Made by a program: the position numbers and the translations under genes. DNA of 64,000 nt from Aerococcus sp. (GTDB taxonomy: Bacteria > Bacillota > Bacilli > Lactobacillales > Aerococcaceae), in contig JALEMJ010000004.1 in assembly GCA_022768285.1 (NCBI GenBank), forward strand, positions 1 through 64,000, read 5' to 3'. Positions within the stretch are counted from its first letter, which is position 1, and each line of letters starts with the position of its first letter. Positions 7,986 to 16,371 of this stretch are shown piece by piece. The notes beneath the pieces are model-generated. The model had not been told where the DNA came from and ran no database searches. It saw only the letters and a list, made by a program, of their open reading frames with translations.

Positions 7986-8951
7986 ATGGCAAGCGACCGT
8001 CCAATCTACCTCTCACCCGCCTTTCGTGAAAAGGTGTGGGGTGGGAACTATATCAAAGAAGCGTTCGGTCTCGATGCGCCGAGCGATCACACCGGCGAAG
8101 CGTGGCTGATCAGCGCGTACAAAGATGATCAGAGCGTTGTTTTGCCACCATCACCGTATGCAGGCATGGGCTTACGCGAGCTCTACGATACGCATCCAGA
8201 GCTTTTCGGAGAACCGCATCCTGAGCGTTTTCCGTTATTGGTGAAGCTGCTCGATGCGAAGGATGACCTCTCTGTGCAGGTCCACCCTGGCGATGATTAC
8301 GCGCGCGAACACGCCGATGATCTCGGCAAGACGGAGTCCTGGTATATCTTGGATACAAAACCGGGAACGACGTTAGTCTATGGGCACAACGCGGAAACAC
8401 GCGAGGAATTTGAGCGCATGGTGGATGCGGGCGACTGGGATGATCTCCTGCGCCACGTACCGATCGAAAAGGATACGTTCTACTACGTGCCGAGCGGAAC
8501 GATTCACGCGCTAGAGGCCGGCACAGCGGTTATCGAAACGCAACAGAGTTCCGATGTCACGTACCGTGTTTACGATTATGATCGTCCGGATACCACGGGG
8601 CAGATGCGCGAACTGCATTTAGATGATGCGAAGGCCGTCACGAATGTCCCGGACCAATTAGACAAGCAAGAGCCGGAGACCTGGGTAGTTGGTGACAGTA
8701 AATTAACACGGTTTGTCGATGCAGACTATTTCAGCGTCTACAAAGCCGCTGTCGATGGGGAAGCGACGTATGACCTGTCCGCGAATTACTATCTATTGAC
8801 AGTCATTGCTGGTGACGGCGAATTGACAATCGATGGGGAAACCACACCACTGAGACTCGCGGATTCACTGATTATTCCTAATGCGGTATCTTCTGCGACC
8901 ATCAGTGGGGATATTACTATTATCGCGTCACATCCAAACTTCAACGCGTAA
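7986..8951 (+). CDS. manA: mannose-6-phosphate isomerase, class I
   Basis: A 321-residue zinc enzyme interconverting mannose-6-P and fructose-6-P. It starts RPIYLSPAFREKVWGG. The metal ligands are visible: VQVHPGDDYA (Gln, His), GKTESWYIL (Glu) and PSGTIHAL (His). The catalytic Arg segment DVTYRVYDYDR follows. The ATG at 7986 is chosen over an in-frame TTG at 7950 because the latter lies inside nagB and only the former matches the family N-terminus. It probably handles mannose-6-P made by the nearby mannose-family PTS (inference from context). Confidence 0.93.
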   Translation: MASDRPIYLSPAFREKVWGGNYIKEAFGLDAPSDHTGEAWLISAYKDDQSVVLPPSPYAGMGLRELYDTHPELFGEPHPERFPLLVKLLDAKDDLSVQVHPGDDYAREHADDLGKTESWYILDTKPGTTLVYGHNAETREEFERMVDAGDWDDLLRHVPIEKDTFYYVPSGTIHALEAGTAVIETQQSSDVTYRVYDYDRPDTTGQMRELHLDDAKAVTNVPDQLDKQEPETWVVGDSKLTRFVDADYFSVYKAAVDGEATYDLSANYYLLTVIAGDGELTIDGETTPLRLADSLIIPNAVSSATISGDITIIASHPNFNA

Positions 8952-8966
8952 TATAACAGCGAATGA

Positions 8967-8998
8967 ATCACTGTTCGAATGGGACAGTGATTTTTTTA
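8967..8998 (+). terminator. terminator after manA
   Basis: AATCACTGT pairs with ACAGTGATT around a 9-base loop, and seven T follow. Confidence 0.85.
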
Positions 8999-9006
8999 TG
9001 CTCAAA

Positions 9007-9084
9007 ATCCAAAGTTTGTCACATTTATGCTACAAACTTCGTAAAAATTAATAGTTTGTCACAACCATGCTACAAATTTTGGAT
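9007..9084. repeat. nested direct and inverted repeat between convergent genes
   Basis: Two 27-base copies, 9013-9039 and 9053-9079, agree at 23 positions: AGTTTGTCACA, three variable bases, then ATGCTACAAA. The first copy is itself a dyad: AAGTTTGT pairs with ACAAACTT. The outer flanks also pair: ATCCAAAGTTTGT at the left with ACAAATTTTGGAT at the right, with one mismatch. The element is sandwiched between the manA terminator and the terminator of the DUF956 gene, so it is not a promoter of either neighbour. No coding potential was seen. Confidence 0.7.
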
Positions 9085-9105
9085 AGTATATGATTGAAAA
9101 CTAAA

Positions 9106-9147
9106 AAGCGCTCGTTGAATCGCAAGTAACGATCCAGCGAGCACTTT
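9106..9147. terminator. terminator of the manXYZ operon, probably bidirectional
   Basis: AAAGCGCTCGTTGAATCG and CGATCCAGCGAGCACTTTT form a long near-perfect stem with A and T runs at both ends. It lies just past the leftward DUF956 stop codon. Confidence 0.85.
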
Positions 9148-9151
9148 TCAG

Positions 9152-9526
9152 TTATGAATGCTTTTTGAACAGCCCGCGCAGGTTTTCCCGCTGACGTCTG
9201 AACGTTTCACGCGGGAGGTACTGTCGCATGGCTTTCAATGTTTCTTTGGCATCTTTGACGATAAATTCAAAGGATGTCGTGTTGTTGTCTTCAGTAGTCT
9301 GAATGGTGAATCCTCGGACGTAGTGGTCGCCAAATATGAATTGGACCAGCACGGCTGAGACTGACTGCCACGGAATTTGGATATAACCGCGCGTTTTTTC
9401 ACTCTGAAACTCAATGCCTTTATCACCAACGAGGAAGATCCCCGATTGTGGATTGAGCGGGTGATAGGTTGAATTGGCGCGCGTGGCGTAGTCGATACTA
9501 TCATTCAGCGGGACGTAGTCGACCAT
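9152..9526 (-). CDS. manO: DUF956 family protein of the mannose PTS operon (ManO-like)
   Basis: A 124-residue small cytoplasmic protein of the DUF956 family, usually encoded right after manX-Y-Z in lactic acid bacteria. The core GDKGIEFQSEKTRGYIQIPW followed by a strand-rich segment fits the family. The start chosen is the ATG at 9526, one base after the IID stop, with GGGGATC as ribosome site. An upstream TTG would extend it into manZ. Its exact role is not established in the family; it is commonly suggested to influence PTS regulation. Confidence 0.75.
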   Translation of the reverse strand: MVDYVPLNDSIDYATRANSTYHPLNPQSGIFLVGDKGIEFQSEKTRGYIQIPWQSVSAVLVQFIFGDHYVRGFTIQTTEDNNTTSFEFIVKDAKETLKAMRQYLPRETFRRQRENLRGLFKKHS

Positions 9527-9527
9527 C

Positions 9528-10484
9528 TTAGGACATGATCCCCAATGCATTGAGGACGATACCTAATACGAAGATCAAGAGAATGATCACGATCGGGCTA
9601 ACGTTCTTGCGCAACAACCAAATACAGAAGAAGGTCAATACAAGTGGCATAACCCCTGGTAAGATCTGATCTAAGATGTTGCTTAGCGTTTGAACGGTGG
9701 TCGGATTAACATTCATCCCGTCGTTGATCTGGTTGATCACGTTTCGGATAGCGTCAGGACTCAAGATATTCTGGTTCACTTGTTGGACTAATTGGTCGAA
9801 GTTAACCATCGAATCTTCAGCATTATTGAATTCCGAAATCTTCATGGAGAAGTTCATCGTTGTCCAGCGTGGGACGAGAACCCCCATGACGAACATACCG
9901 AGGATCGAAGAGCCCACGGTAATTTTCTTCAATAAACCACCACTCAAGTCATCAGTAATGCTTTCTCCTTGGCGGTAAGCAAATTCCTGTGTGTACCACA
10001 TGAAGCTGATACGGATCAAGTTCCACAACAGGAAGAACAATAGCGGCCCGAGCATGCTCTGTGAGAGGGCTAAGGATGCAGCAAAGGCACCGATAACAGG
10101 ACGAAGTGTCCCCCAGAAAATCGGGTCACCGACACCGGCTAGTGGGCCCATCATACCGACTTTCACACTGTTGATCGTGGCGTCGTCGATTGGTGTACCG
10201 TTAGCTTTTTCTTCTTCGAATGCCATAACAACCCCGAGGATTGGTGCTTCGAGGTACGGGTGGCAGTTGAAGAATTCGAGGTGGCGTTGTAGCCCTTGTT
10301 TGAAGTCTTCTGGATCTTTGTATAGTTTCTTGAGTAATGGCAACATCACGTAAGCCATACCGACATTGTGCATACGCTCAAAGTTCCAGCAGGCTTGGAT
10401 GAACGTGAGGCGCCAGCTGACGTACATGCGGTCGCGTTTTGAAATGGTTACGTGTGGTTCTGCATTGGCAGTTTGTTCACTCAT
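9528..10484 (-). CDS. manZ: PTS mannose-family IID component
   Basis: A 318-residue membrane subunit that forms the sugar channel with IIC. VSWRLTFIQACWNFERM near the N-terminus and VKVGMMGPLAGVGDPIFWGTLRP are the IID signatures. The C-terminal third is hydrophobic (VMPLVLTFFCIWLLRK and onward). A roughly 80-residue hydrophilic stretch near residues 190-260 is probably exposed. It starts 12 bases downstream of manY, with an AGGAGG ribosome site inside the gap. Sugar specificity (mannose, glucose, amino sugars or others) cannot be read from the sequence. Confidence 0.93.
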   Translation of the reverse strand: MSEQTANAEPHVTISKRDRMYVSWRLTFIQACWNFERMHNVGMAYVMLPLLKKLYKDPEDFKQGLQRHLEFFNCHPYLEAPILGVVMAFEEEKANGTPIDDATINSVKVGMMGPLAGVGDPIFWGTLRPVIGAFAASLALSQSMLGPLLFFLLWNLIRISFMWYTQEFAYRQGESITDDLSGGLLKKITVGSSILGMFVMGVLVPRWTTMNFSMKISEFNNAEDSMVNFDQLVQQVNQNILSPDAIRNVINQINDGMNVNPTTVQTLSNILDQILPGVMPLVLTFFCIWLLRKNVSPIVIILLIFVLGIVLNALGIMS

Positions 10485-10496
10485 GTTGTTAACCTC

Positions 10497-11306
10497 CTAT
10501 TCATAATCTTCGAGAATGGCATCGAGGGCATCGTCGACGGAACCGCCACCGGAGCTCGTGCCACCATTCTGGTTATTGTTGAATTGTGGGGCGATTTGGA
10601 CGTAGACAATAGCCAAGACCAAACCGATAATCCCCATTGCAACGAGGTTTAGAGATGAGATGGCAGATAGCGCAAAACCGAGGAAGAAGAATGGCCAGTT
10701 TTGACGTGTTGCCATCATGTTGATAACCATCGCGTAACCGACAGCCACGATCATCCCACCGCCGACGTTCAAGCCACCGGTTAACCATTCTGGAATGGCT
10801 TGGAGGGCGTTAGTAACGAGTTCGGTAGGTACTGCGAGAACAGCGAGCGCTGGTAAGGCGATACGCAATCCTTGCATTGCCAAACCGACATACGTTGCGA
10901 CAACGATCCCGCGTGCGGAACCTTCTGCAGCGGTTTTATCCGCGTAGTGACCTAAACCGACTGTCAATGTACGAACGAAAATCGTCAACAACTGACCGGC
11001 AATAGCCAACGGAATAGCGAGTGCGATCCCTTCAGAGATTTCAGCACCTTTAATACATACTAAAATGGAGGAAACGACCCCAGCTAAGGCGGTATCCGGC
11101 GATGCAGCGGCACCGATGTTCATCCATCCTAAAACGATCAGCTGCATTTGCCCACCTAAGAGCAAGCCTTCCATTGGGTGACCGGTCACGATACCAATCA
11201 GCGTACAGGTGATGATTGGCTGATGCATCTCGAACTGGTCGAGGATGCTTCCGAAACCGGCAAGGAGGGCAACAATGAAAACAAGAATATAACTAATAGC
11301 TGTCAT
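10497..11306 (-). CDS. manY: PTS mannose-family IIC component
   Basis: A 269-residue polytopic membrane protein and partner of IID. The IIC hallmarks GIVTGHPMEGLLLGGQMQLI and GWMNIGAAASPDTALAGVVS are clear, and several hydrophobic helices follow. The C-terminus carries a hydrophilic tail rich in Asn, Gly, Ser and Asp (NNNQNGGTSSGGGSVDDALD), a little longer than the usual end. The order IIAB-IIC-IID matches manX-manY-manZ operons. Ribosome site AAGGGAAA precedes the start. Confidence 0.93.
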   Translation of the reverse strand: MTAISYILVFIVALLAGFGSILDQFEMHQPIITCTLIGIVTGHPMEGLLLGGQMQLIVLGWMNIGAAASPDTALAGVVSSILVCIKGAEISEGIALAIPLAIAGQLLTIFVRTLTVGLGHYADKTAAEGSARGIVVATYVGLAMQGLRIALPALAVLAVPTELVTNALQAIPEWLTGGLNVGGGMIVAVGYAMVINMMATRQNWPFFFLGFALSAISSLNLVAMGIIGLVLAIVYVQIAPQFNNNQNGGTSSGGGSVDDALDAILEDYE

Positions 11307-11324
11307 AAGTTTTCCCTTTCCTTA

Positions 11325-12335
11325 CTATTTCTTCATGTCATCGAGTAATTTGCGGAGATCTTTCGGCTTGTCATTCGGGACCGGCTGAACGTAGAATTCT
11401 ACGCCGTAGTCATCCATCATGGTGTACAAGTCTTTGACGTCCTGATCATCGACCGAGATCGTGTTGGTGATCATCGTTTTACCGGTCGAGTGCGCCATGG
11501 AACCGACGTTGATACGTTTGAGTTCAACACCAGCTTTTAGGGCAGCGAGAACATCCTGCGGCGTTTCGAACAACAACAGGGCGCGCGTCGTACCGAAGCG
11601 CGGGTCTTTGTCGATCTCAGCGAATTTACTGATCGGGATAACATTCGATGCCATACCACCCGGTGCAGCCTGGCTGATCAGCGCTTTACGCATTTTATCG
11701 TGTGCAACGCTGTCGGAGACCACGATGATACGGTTCGGATTTGTTGATTTCGCCCAGCTTGTTGCGACCTGACCGTGCAAGAGACGCGTATCGATACGTG
11801 CGAGCACATACTCGATTTTGCCGTCACCGAGGACTGTCCCTTCCGGAATCAAGCCGTTTGCGTTGACCGCCTGTTTCCCTTCCACATCTTCTTCGCTGTT
11901 ATTCTCCGAAGCAGCAGCTGTAGTGGTCGTCTGCAATTCTTCTGGACGAACTTTGACCCCTTCAGCAGCAGGTTGCAGGATGTGTTCGGCGATATCATGC
12001 GAGGTTTCGCTCGACATGCGTTGGCCGAGTGCTTCGATCAACATCGGCAAGTTCAACCCCGTAACCATTGCGAAATTGTCCGGATGTTCCTCGTACAAGA
12101 GATTGGCTTGGTTAAACGGTGAACCACCCCACAAGTCAATCAAAAAAAGAATCTCTTCGGACGTCCCACCGAGTTTATCGATAGCTTCCAAGAGATGTGC
12201 CCGCAAATCTTCCGGACCTTCGTCTGGCTGGAAGGTGACTGCCTCCAATTGTTCTTGCGCCCCGAAAATCATTTCGCCGGACTGTTTGATTCCAGCAGCA
12301 AAATTTCCGTGACTGGCAAGAATAATGCCTACCAT
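11325..12335 (-). CDS. manX: PTS mannose-family IIAB component
   Basis: A 336-residue cytoplasmic phosphotransfer protein that takes phosphate from HPr and passes it to the incoming sugar. Domain IIA spans about 1-130, with His9 in GIILASHGNFA as the HPr-dependent phosphorylation site. A polar linker follows (about 135-165). Domain IIB carries LARIDTRLLHGQVATSW with His187 as its phosphorylation site. The length is normal for fused IIAB. It is first in the operon. The upstream region has a dyad and a cre-like site. Confidence 0.95.
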   Translation of the reverse strand: MVGIILASHGNFAAGIKQSGEMIFGAQEQLEAVTFQPDEGPEDLRAHLLEAIDKLGGTSEEILFLIDLWGGSPFNQANLLYEEHPDNFAMVTGLNLPMLIEALGQRMSSETSHDIAEHILQPAAEGVKVRPEELQTTTTAAASENNSEEDVEGKQAVNANGLIPEGTVLGDGKIEYVLARIDTRLLHGQVATSWAKSTNPNRIIVVSDSVAHDKMRKALISQAAPGGMASNVIPISKFAEIDKDPRFGTTRALLLFETPQDVLAALKAGVELKRINVGSMAHSTGKTMITNTISVDDQDVKDLYTMMDDYGVEFYVQPVPNDKPKDLRKLLDDMKK

Positions 12336-12366
12336 AATATTCCCTCCTTATAATGTTTTCGACATG

Positions 12367-12407
12367 TGAACGACGGAATTGTCGTTGACACGATACCATT
12401 TACTATA
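12367..12407 (-). promoter_or_regulatory. manX promoter region with a leader dyad
   Basis: On the minus strand TATAGT (12407-12402) is a likely -10 with a poor -35, which suggests help from an activator. Just downstream AACGAC and GTCGTT flank GGAATT (12369-12386) and the dyad extends imperfectly to about 9 bases each side. No TGGCAC-N5-TTGC sigma-54 element was found. Confidence 0.45.
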
Positions 12408-12481
12408 ACATAATTGTGATCTTTCCTATAAGCGGATCGATACACCAGTATTGCTATAAAAATGAGTAATAGTATATTATA

Positions 12482-12496
12482 ATGGAAACGGTTGAA
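12482..12496. promoter_or_regulatory. cre-like site between manX and the oxidoreductase gene
   Basis: ATGGAAACGGTTGAA matches the cre consensus at all but one fixed position. It begins immediately after a TATAAT (12477-12482 region) on the plus strand, so binding would block rightward transcription and may affect the leftward manX promoter. Confidence 0.45.
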
Positions 12497-12511
12497 TGAC
12501 GAAAGGGGACG

Positions 12512-13489
12512 ATTAAGATTTTACAATTAGGAACAATTGGCACGAGCTGGATTACGAAGGATTTCATCAAAGCCGCGCTCGAAACTGGACAGTACGATCT
12601 TACGTGGGTATATAGCCGGCATACGGAGAGTGCGGAACCGCTCGCTGAATTGGGCGAACGCGCGCAAGTGACGACGGACCTGGATGCTTTTTATCAAGCG
12701 GATGATCTCGACGTGATCTACGTCGCTGGACCGAACGCCTTGCATTTCCAACAGGCGAAACGCGCGCTCGAAAATGGCAAGTCGGTGATTGTTGAGAAGC
12801 CGATCGTGCAGTCTGAGTCAGAATTGAAAACATTGGAGCAGATCGCATCTGAACATCACGTGATCGTGGTTGAAGCAGCGCGTCACGTGTTTGAGCCGAA
12901 TTTTCGCACGGTGATGCAGTATATTACCGCGCATCGTGAAGCAATTTCAGGTGCCGAACTGCACTATGGACAGTACTCATCGCGTTTCGACAGTTACTTG
13001 AACGGTGAAAATCCGAATGTCTTTACCAAAGAATTTGCGGGTGGTGCATTGAACGATCTCGGTGTCTACCTCGTTTATGCAGCTGTGGCGTGGTTCGGCG
13101 TACCGAAAGCAGCGAATTATTTGCCACAAAAATTGGCGAACGGTATCGATGGCTCGGGAATGATTGTTTTGAATTACGGCAAATTCAGTGTCTACCTGCA
13201 CGTGTCGAAGCAGTACAACGATCAACAGTCGAGTGAAATCTATTTTGGAAAGCAGACACTCGCGCTCGACGGCATTCAGATGATCAGTGAAGCGAATGTT
13301 TCGGGTGAACATGCGGATGGCGTGACGCTCGAATCGGTGACGCACGCACCACTCTTTTATGAGGCAGTTGCCTTTGCGCGTTATATCAATCACGATGCCG
13401 ATGCGATGGACAGTCTCGCCCATCATCAGCAATTAATGCGCGATGTCGTGCGCGTCATGGATCAACTGCGTCCGGCCGTGTTTGATTAA
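12512..13489 (+). CDS. Gfo/Idh/MocA family oxidoreductase with an apparent ATT start
   Basis: A 325-residue NAD(P)-dependent sugar dehydrogenase-like protein. The N-terminal Rossmann motif LGTIGTSWI and the family signature SVIVEKPIV (Glu-Lys-Pro) are present. A mid-protein EFAGGALNDLGVYLVYAA segment is typical of the family's C-terminal domain. In this frame there is no ATG, GTG or TTG between the stop at 12497-12499 and a TTG at 12650, which lies after the Rossmann motif. The expected start is the ATT at 12512 (reads as M-K-I-L-Q-L-G) with AAAGGGG upstream, or ATT at 12518. It overlaps the next gene by one base (TAATG). Substrate unknown. Confidence 0.8.
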   Translation: MKILQLGTIGTSWITKDFIKAALETGQYDLTWVYSRHTESAEPLAELGERAQVTTDLDAFYQADDLDVIYVAGPNALHFQQAKRALENGKSVIVEKPIVQSESELKTLEQIASEHHVIVVEAARHVFEPNFRTVMQYITAHREAISGAELHYGQYSSRFDSYLNGENPNVFTKEFAGGALNDLGVYLVYAAVAWFGVPKAANYLPQKLANGIDGSGMIVLNYGKFSVYLHVSKQYNDQQSSEIYFGKQTLALDGIQMISEANVSGEHADGVTLESVTHAPLFYEAVAFARYINHDADAMDSLAHHQQLMRDVVRVMDQLRPAVFD

Positions 13490-14220
13490 TGTGGAGCGAC
13501 GCCCATACCCATCTCCACCAACATCTGCCGTACGCGAACTATCTGAAACAATCCGATAGTCGCGTGATTGTTAATAGTCAATCGCCAGTGGAGTGGCAGT
13601 GGAATCAGAAACACTTAAAGGATGCAAAGCGTGTAACGCTGAGTTACGGCGTACACCCGTGGGATAGTGTGCTAGGTTTAACGACTGAAGATCAGTCATA
13701 TTTAGCAAAGACCCCTGTCATCGGCGAAATTGGCTTAGATCAGGAATGGACGGACGTGCCACTCGAAACACAGCGTACAGTCTTTGAACAGCAGTTAGCG
13801 ATTGCGAGCAGTAGGCAATGTCCCGTGGTACTGCATACGAAAGCGGCTGAGGCGGAGGTGCTGGATTGCATCCAGCAGCATCCCGGACGCTATTTGGTGC
13901 ACTGGTACGATTGTGCGGACTATCAGGCCGATTTTATCGCGCTGGGTTGTTGGTTTTCTATCGGACCGGATGTGGTCACGCAGCCTGATGTTCAGGCACT
14001 CGCAGCGCGTATTCCTGCAGACAAGCTATTACTGGAGACGGACGGGTTGCCTGCCGTCGATTGGTCATACGGACAGAAACGCGAGGGTTATCCGCCACCT
14101 GATAATTGGCCGAAAGTCTTACATCAGAGTGCCGAAACAGTTGCGCAACTGCGAGGAACAACGGTTGATACCATCTTGGCCCTCGCTGAACAAAATTTAG
14201 AAACATTTTTGACACCGTAG
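13489..14220 (+). CDS. TatD-family metal-dependent hydrolase
   Basis: A 243-residue TIM-barrel hydrolase. Metal-site motifs are DAHTHLHQ at the N-terminus, GEIGLD near residue 80, VVLHTK, a later HWYDC and LLLETDG. This fits TatD-like deoxyribonuclease/amidohydrolase relatives. It is more divergent and slightly shorter than housekeeping TatD, which usually sits near metG and rnmV, so this is probably a paralogue. It is translationally coupled to the oxidoreductase (TAATG). Natural substrate uncertain. Confidence 0.85.
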   Translation: MWSDAHTHLHQHLPYANYLKQSDSRVIVNSQSPVEWQWNQKHLKDAKRVTLSYGVHPWDSVLGLTTEDQSYLAKTPVIGEIGLDQEWTDVPLETQRTVFEQQLAIASSRQCPVVLHTKAAEAEVLDCIQQHPGRYLVHWYDCADYQADFIALGCWFSIGPDVVTQPDVQALAARIPADKLLLETDGLPAVDWSYGQKREGYPPPDNWPKVLHQSAETVAQLRGTTVDTILALAEQNLETFLTP

Positions 14221-14225
14221 CACAC

Positions 14226-14265
14226 AAAAAGCGCGACCTAGCAATGCTGTTAGGCCGCGCTTTTG
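14226..14265. terminator. bidirectional terminator
   Basis: AAAAGCGCG and CGCGCTTTT flank a loop with inner CCTA/TAGG pairing, between convergent genes. Confidence 0.8.
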
Positions 14266-14271
14266 CAGTAT

Positions 14272-15480
14272 TTAGTGTTGTTCTTGGAGACGTAAGTTTT
14301 TGGCGTGCTGGGCTTTGATTCGCTCAAGCAAAGGTTCGTCTTCAAATAGATCGAGTGCCGTCAATGCGAGTAACTTCGCCGCAATCGGGATGGAATTCAA
14401 CCCGCGTTCACTGATAGCGGCAGCTTTGAAAGCCGCGGAGTGCCCGGGGATAAATGTTTCTGAGATACTTGTGTACGGTTCAATCGTCGGGACAACATGA
14501 CTGACATTACCAACATCGGAGGAACCGGAAGATACCGATTCCGTACCAATTTCTGACTCAGGAATGTGGAGATCCGCGTAGTGGGAGGCGTAAACTTCCT
14601 CGAATAGGGGAGTGAGCACCATATCATCCACCGCATTTTGGAAGAGACCAAATTCGTATGTCGTCCCAGTGGTCAACGCGGCACCCTCCACAACCTTTTC
14701 GACTTTATCGTACACATCCTGCGCATCAAATTTTGTGTTGGCGCGCAAGTAAAAGCGGGCGGAGGCATAATCTGGGATCACATTTGGTGCTTCACCACCG
14801 TTCGTGATGATACCGTGAATATTGACATCATCCGGTAGATAAAGGCGCAGGGAATTGATTCCGTTGTAGGTCTGTATCAGTGCTTCCAGGGCACTGCGGC
14901 CGTCTTCCGGATTGCCGGCAGCGTGTGCGGATTTGCCGTGAAAAACAATATCGACCGGTTTCACAGCTTTGAGGCGTGCGGAAGGTTGGTACTTCACCCC
15001 CGGATGTGAAGAGAGGGCGGCATCGACATCATCAAAGTAGCCATATTTCACGAAACTACCTTTCGCTGAACCATTCTCTCCACCTTCTTCACCCGGTGTG
15101 CCGTAGACGCGAATTTCACCGCCGATATTATCGATGATTTGCTTCAATGCTGCTCCGGCGAGAATGGAATAGTTACCGTAGAGATTATGACCGCACGCAT
15201 GTCCGATACCTGGGAGTGCATCGTATTCAGCGAGTAAAACGATGGTTGCGCCCGGTTTAGACGCTTTATAACGTGCATCGAAAGCGGTCGGATGGCCAGC
15301 CACATTCTTATCAACATGAAAACCATATGCTTCGAGCTGTCCTGCCAGCAGATCGGAACTGTAATATTCGTGATTGCTGACTTCGGGATGCGCGTGAATC
15401 GCACGCGCTAATTCTTGATGCGTCTGATAATTTTCATCGATAAATTGCTTAATTGCTAATTGATAGTCTTTAGTGGCCAT
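14272..15480 (-). CDS. M20 family amidohydrolase (M20D type)
   Basis: A 402-residue metallo-amidohydrolase of the aminoacylase/AbgB/carboxypeptidase group. Metal-site motifs are AEYDALPGIGHACGHN (Asp, His), TPGEEGGENGSAK (Glu-Glu) and the distal FIPGHS segment. The dimerisation domain lies in the middle (VFHGKSAHAAGNPEDGRSA). It is transcribed after the MetQ-type gene, 31 bases downstream, behind a methionine T-box. A role in releasing methionine or another sulfur amino acid from N-acyl or peptide-like compounds is therefore plausible (inference). AbgB-type hydrolysis of aminobenzoyl-glutamate is an alternative. Confidence 0.88.
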   Translation of the reverse strand: MATKDYQLAIKQFIDENYQTHQELARAIHAHPEVSNHEYYSSDLLAGQLEAYGFHVDKNVAGHPTAFDARYKASKPGATIVLLAEYDALPGIGHACGHNLYGNYSILAGAALKQIIDNIGGEIRVYGTPGEEGGENGSAKGSFVKYGYFDDVDAALSSHPGVKYQPSARLKAVKPVDIVFHGKSAHAAGNPEDGRSALEALIQTYNGINSLRLYLPDDVNIHGIITNGGEAPNVIPDYASARFYLRANTKFDAQDVYDKVEKVVEGAALTTGTTYEFGLFQNAVDDMVLTPLFEEVYASHYADLHIPESEIGTESVSSGSSDVGNVSHVVPTIEPYTSISETFIPGHSAAFKAAAISERGLNSIPIAAKLLALTALDLFEDEPLLERIKAQHAKNLRLQEQH

Positions 15481-15511
15481 ATTGAACCGCTCCTTTCATG
15501 CGTGAGGTGGA

Positions 15512-16351
15512 TTATTTACGACCGTAATCTTCCCAAGCAGGTACACTGGCACCTTGATCGCGTTCTTTGATGGCTCCTTTGGTTTCTTCTGTTTGGTAAT
15601 AGTCAACGATCTTTTGATAGGTTTCGTTATTTTCGTCTTCTTTGCGGGCAGCGATGATATTGACGAATGGTTTCGAGTTCTCATCGACAGGCTCTATGTA
15701 AATCGGATCGTGAACCGGATCGAAACCGGCATCGTCGGCCATTCCACTGTTGATGACAGCAGCACCAACATCGTCGAGTGAACGTGAGACTTGCGCCGCA
15801 TCCAACTCTTTTATTTTAAAGTTATGCGGATTTTCTGCAATATCATCAACAGTCGGTGAACCTGGCGCATCGTTACGCAATTTGATCAAACCAGCGGATT
15901 CTAATAAACGCAGCGCACGCCCACCGTTTGTAACGTCGTTCGGAATAGCAATTTCACTATTGTCCGCGATAGCTTCCGGCTTGTCGAAGTCGTTAGAATA
16001 CAGTCCCATCGGTGCGATGACGGTATTCCCTATACTGACGAGGTCGGTACCGAATTCCTTGTTGTAGTTGTTAAGGAAATCGGTGTGCTGGAAAGCGTTC
16101 AAGTCGATTTCGCCTTCACTCAGTGCGCGGTTTGGCTGCGAGTAGTCGGTAAACTGCACGTATTCGTGGTTGATACCTTCTTTGTCGGCGAGGCGCTCTT
16201 TAACACTGTCCCAGACATCCGTGTCGGCCCCCATGACACCGAGTTTCACCGTCTGTTCGGCTTGTTTATTGCCACACGCGACGATAAATACGAGTGCGAG
16301 GGCGATAACGGCTAATTGCGTGGCCCATTTCTTGATATGTGATTGCTTCAT
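15512..16351 (-). CDS. metQ: MetQ/NlpA family substrate-binding lipoprotein
   Basis: A 279-residue lipoprotein of the methionine ABC uptake system. The signal peptide has a KK charge, a hydrophobic core and the lipobox FIVAC ahead of GNK. The family core follows: VKLGVMGADTDVWDSVKERL, NAFQHTDFLNNYN, and AIPNDVTNGGRALRLLESAGLI. The start is set at the ATG at 16351, which has a GGGAGG ribosome site; the longer upstream reading falls inside the leader terminator. No metN ATPase or metP permease is adjacent, so they must be elsewhere or absent. D- or L-methionine, or short Met peptides, are possible ligands. Confidence 0.9.
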   Translation of the reverse strand: MKQSHIKKWATQLAVIALALVFIVACGNKQAEQTVKLGVMGADTDVWDSVKERLADKEGINHEYVQFTDYSQPNRALSEGEIDLNAFQHTDFLNNYNKEFGTDLVSIGNTVIAPMGLYSNDFDKPEAIADNSEIAIPNDVTNGGRALRLLESAGLIKLRNDAPGSPTVDDIAENPHNFKIKELDAAQVSRSLDDVGAAVINSGMADDAGFDPVHDPIYIEPVDENSKPFVNIIAARKEDENNETYQKIVDYYQTEETKGAIKERDQGASVPAWEDYGRK

Positions 16352-16371
16352 TCCCAAGACCTCCCATGTAA

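Noticed and set aside
12336..12530. Sigma-54 promoter for the mannose PTS
   Set aside because: No TGGCAC-N5-TTGC element was found on the minus strand.
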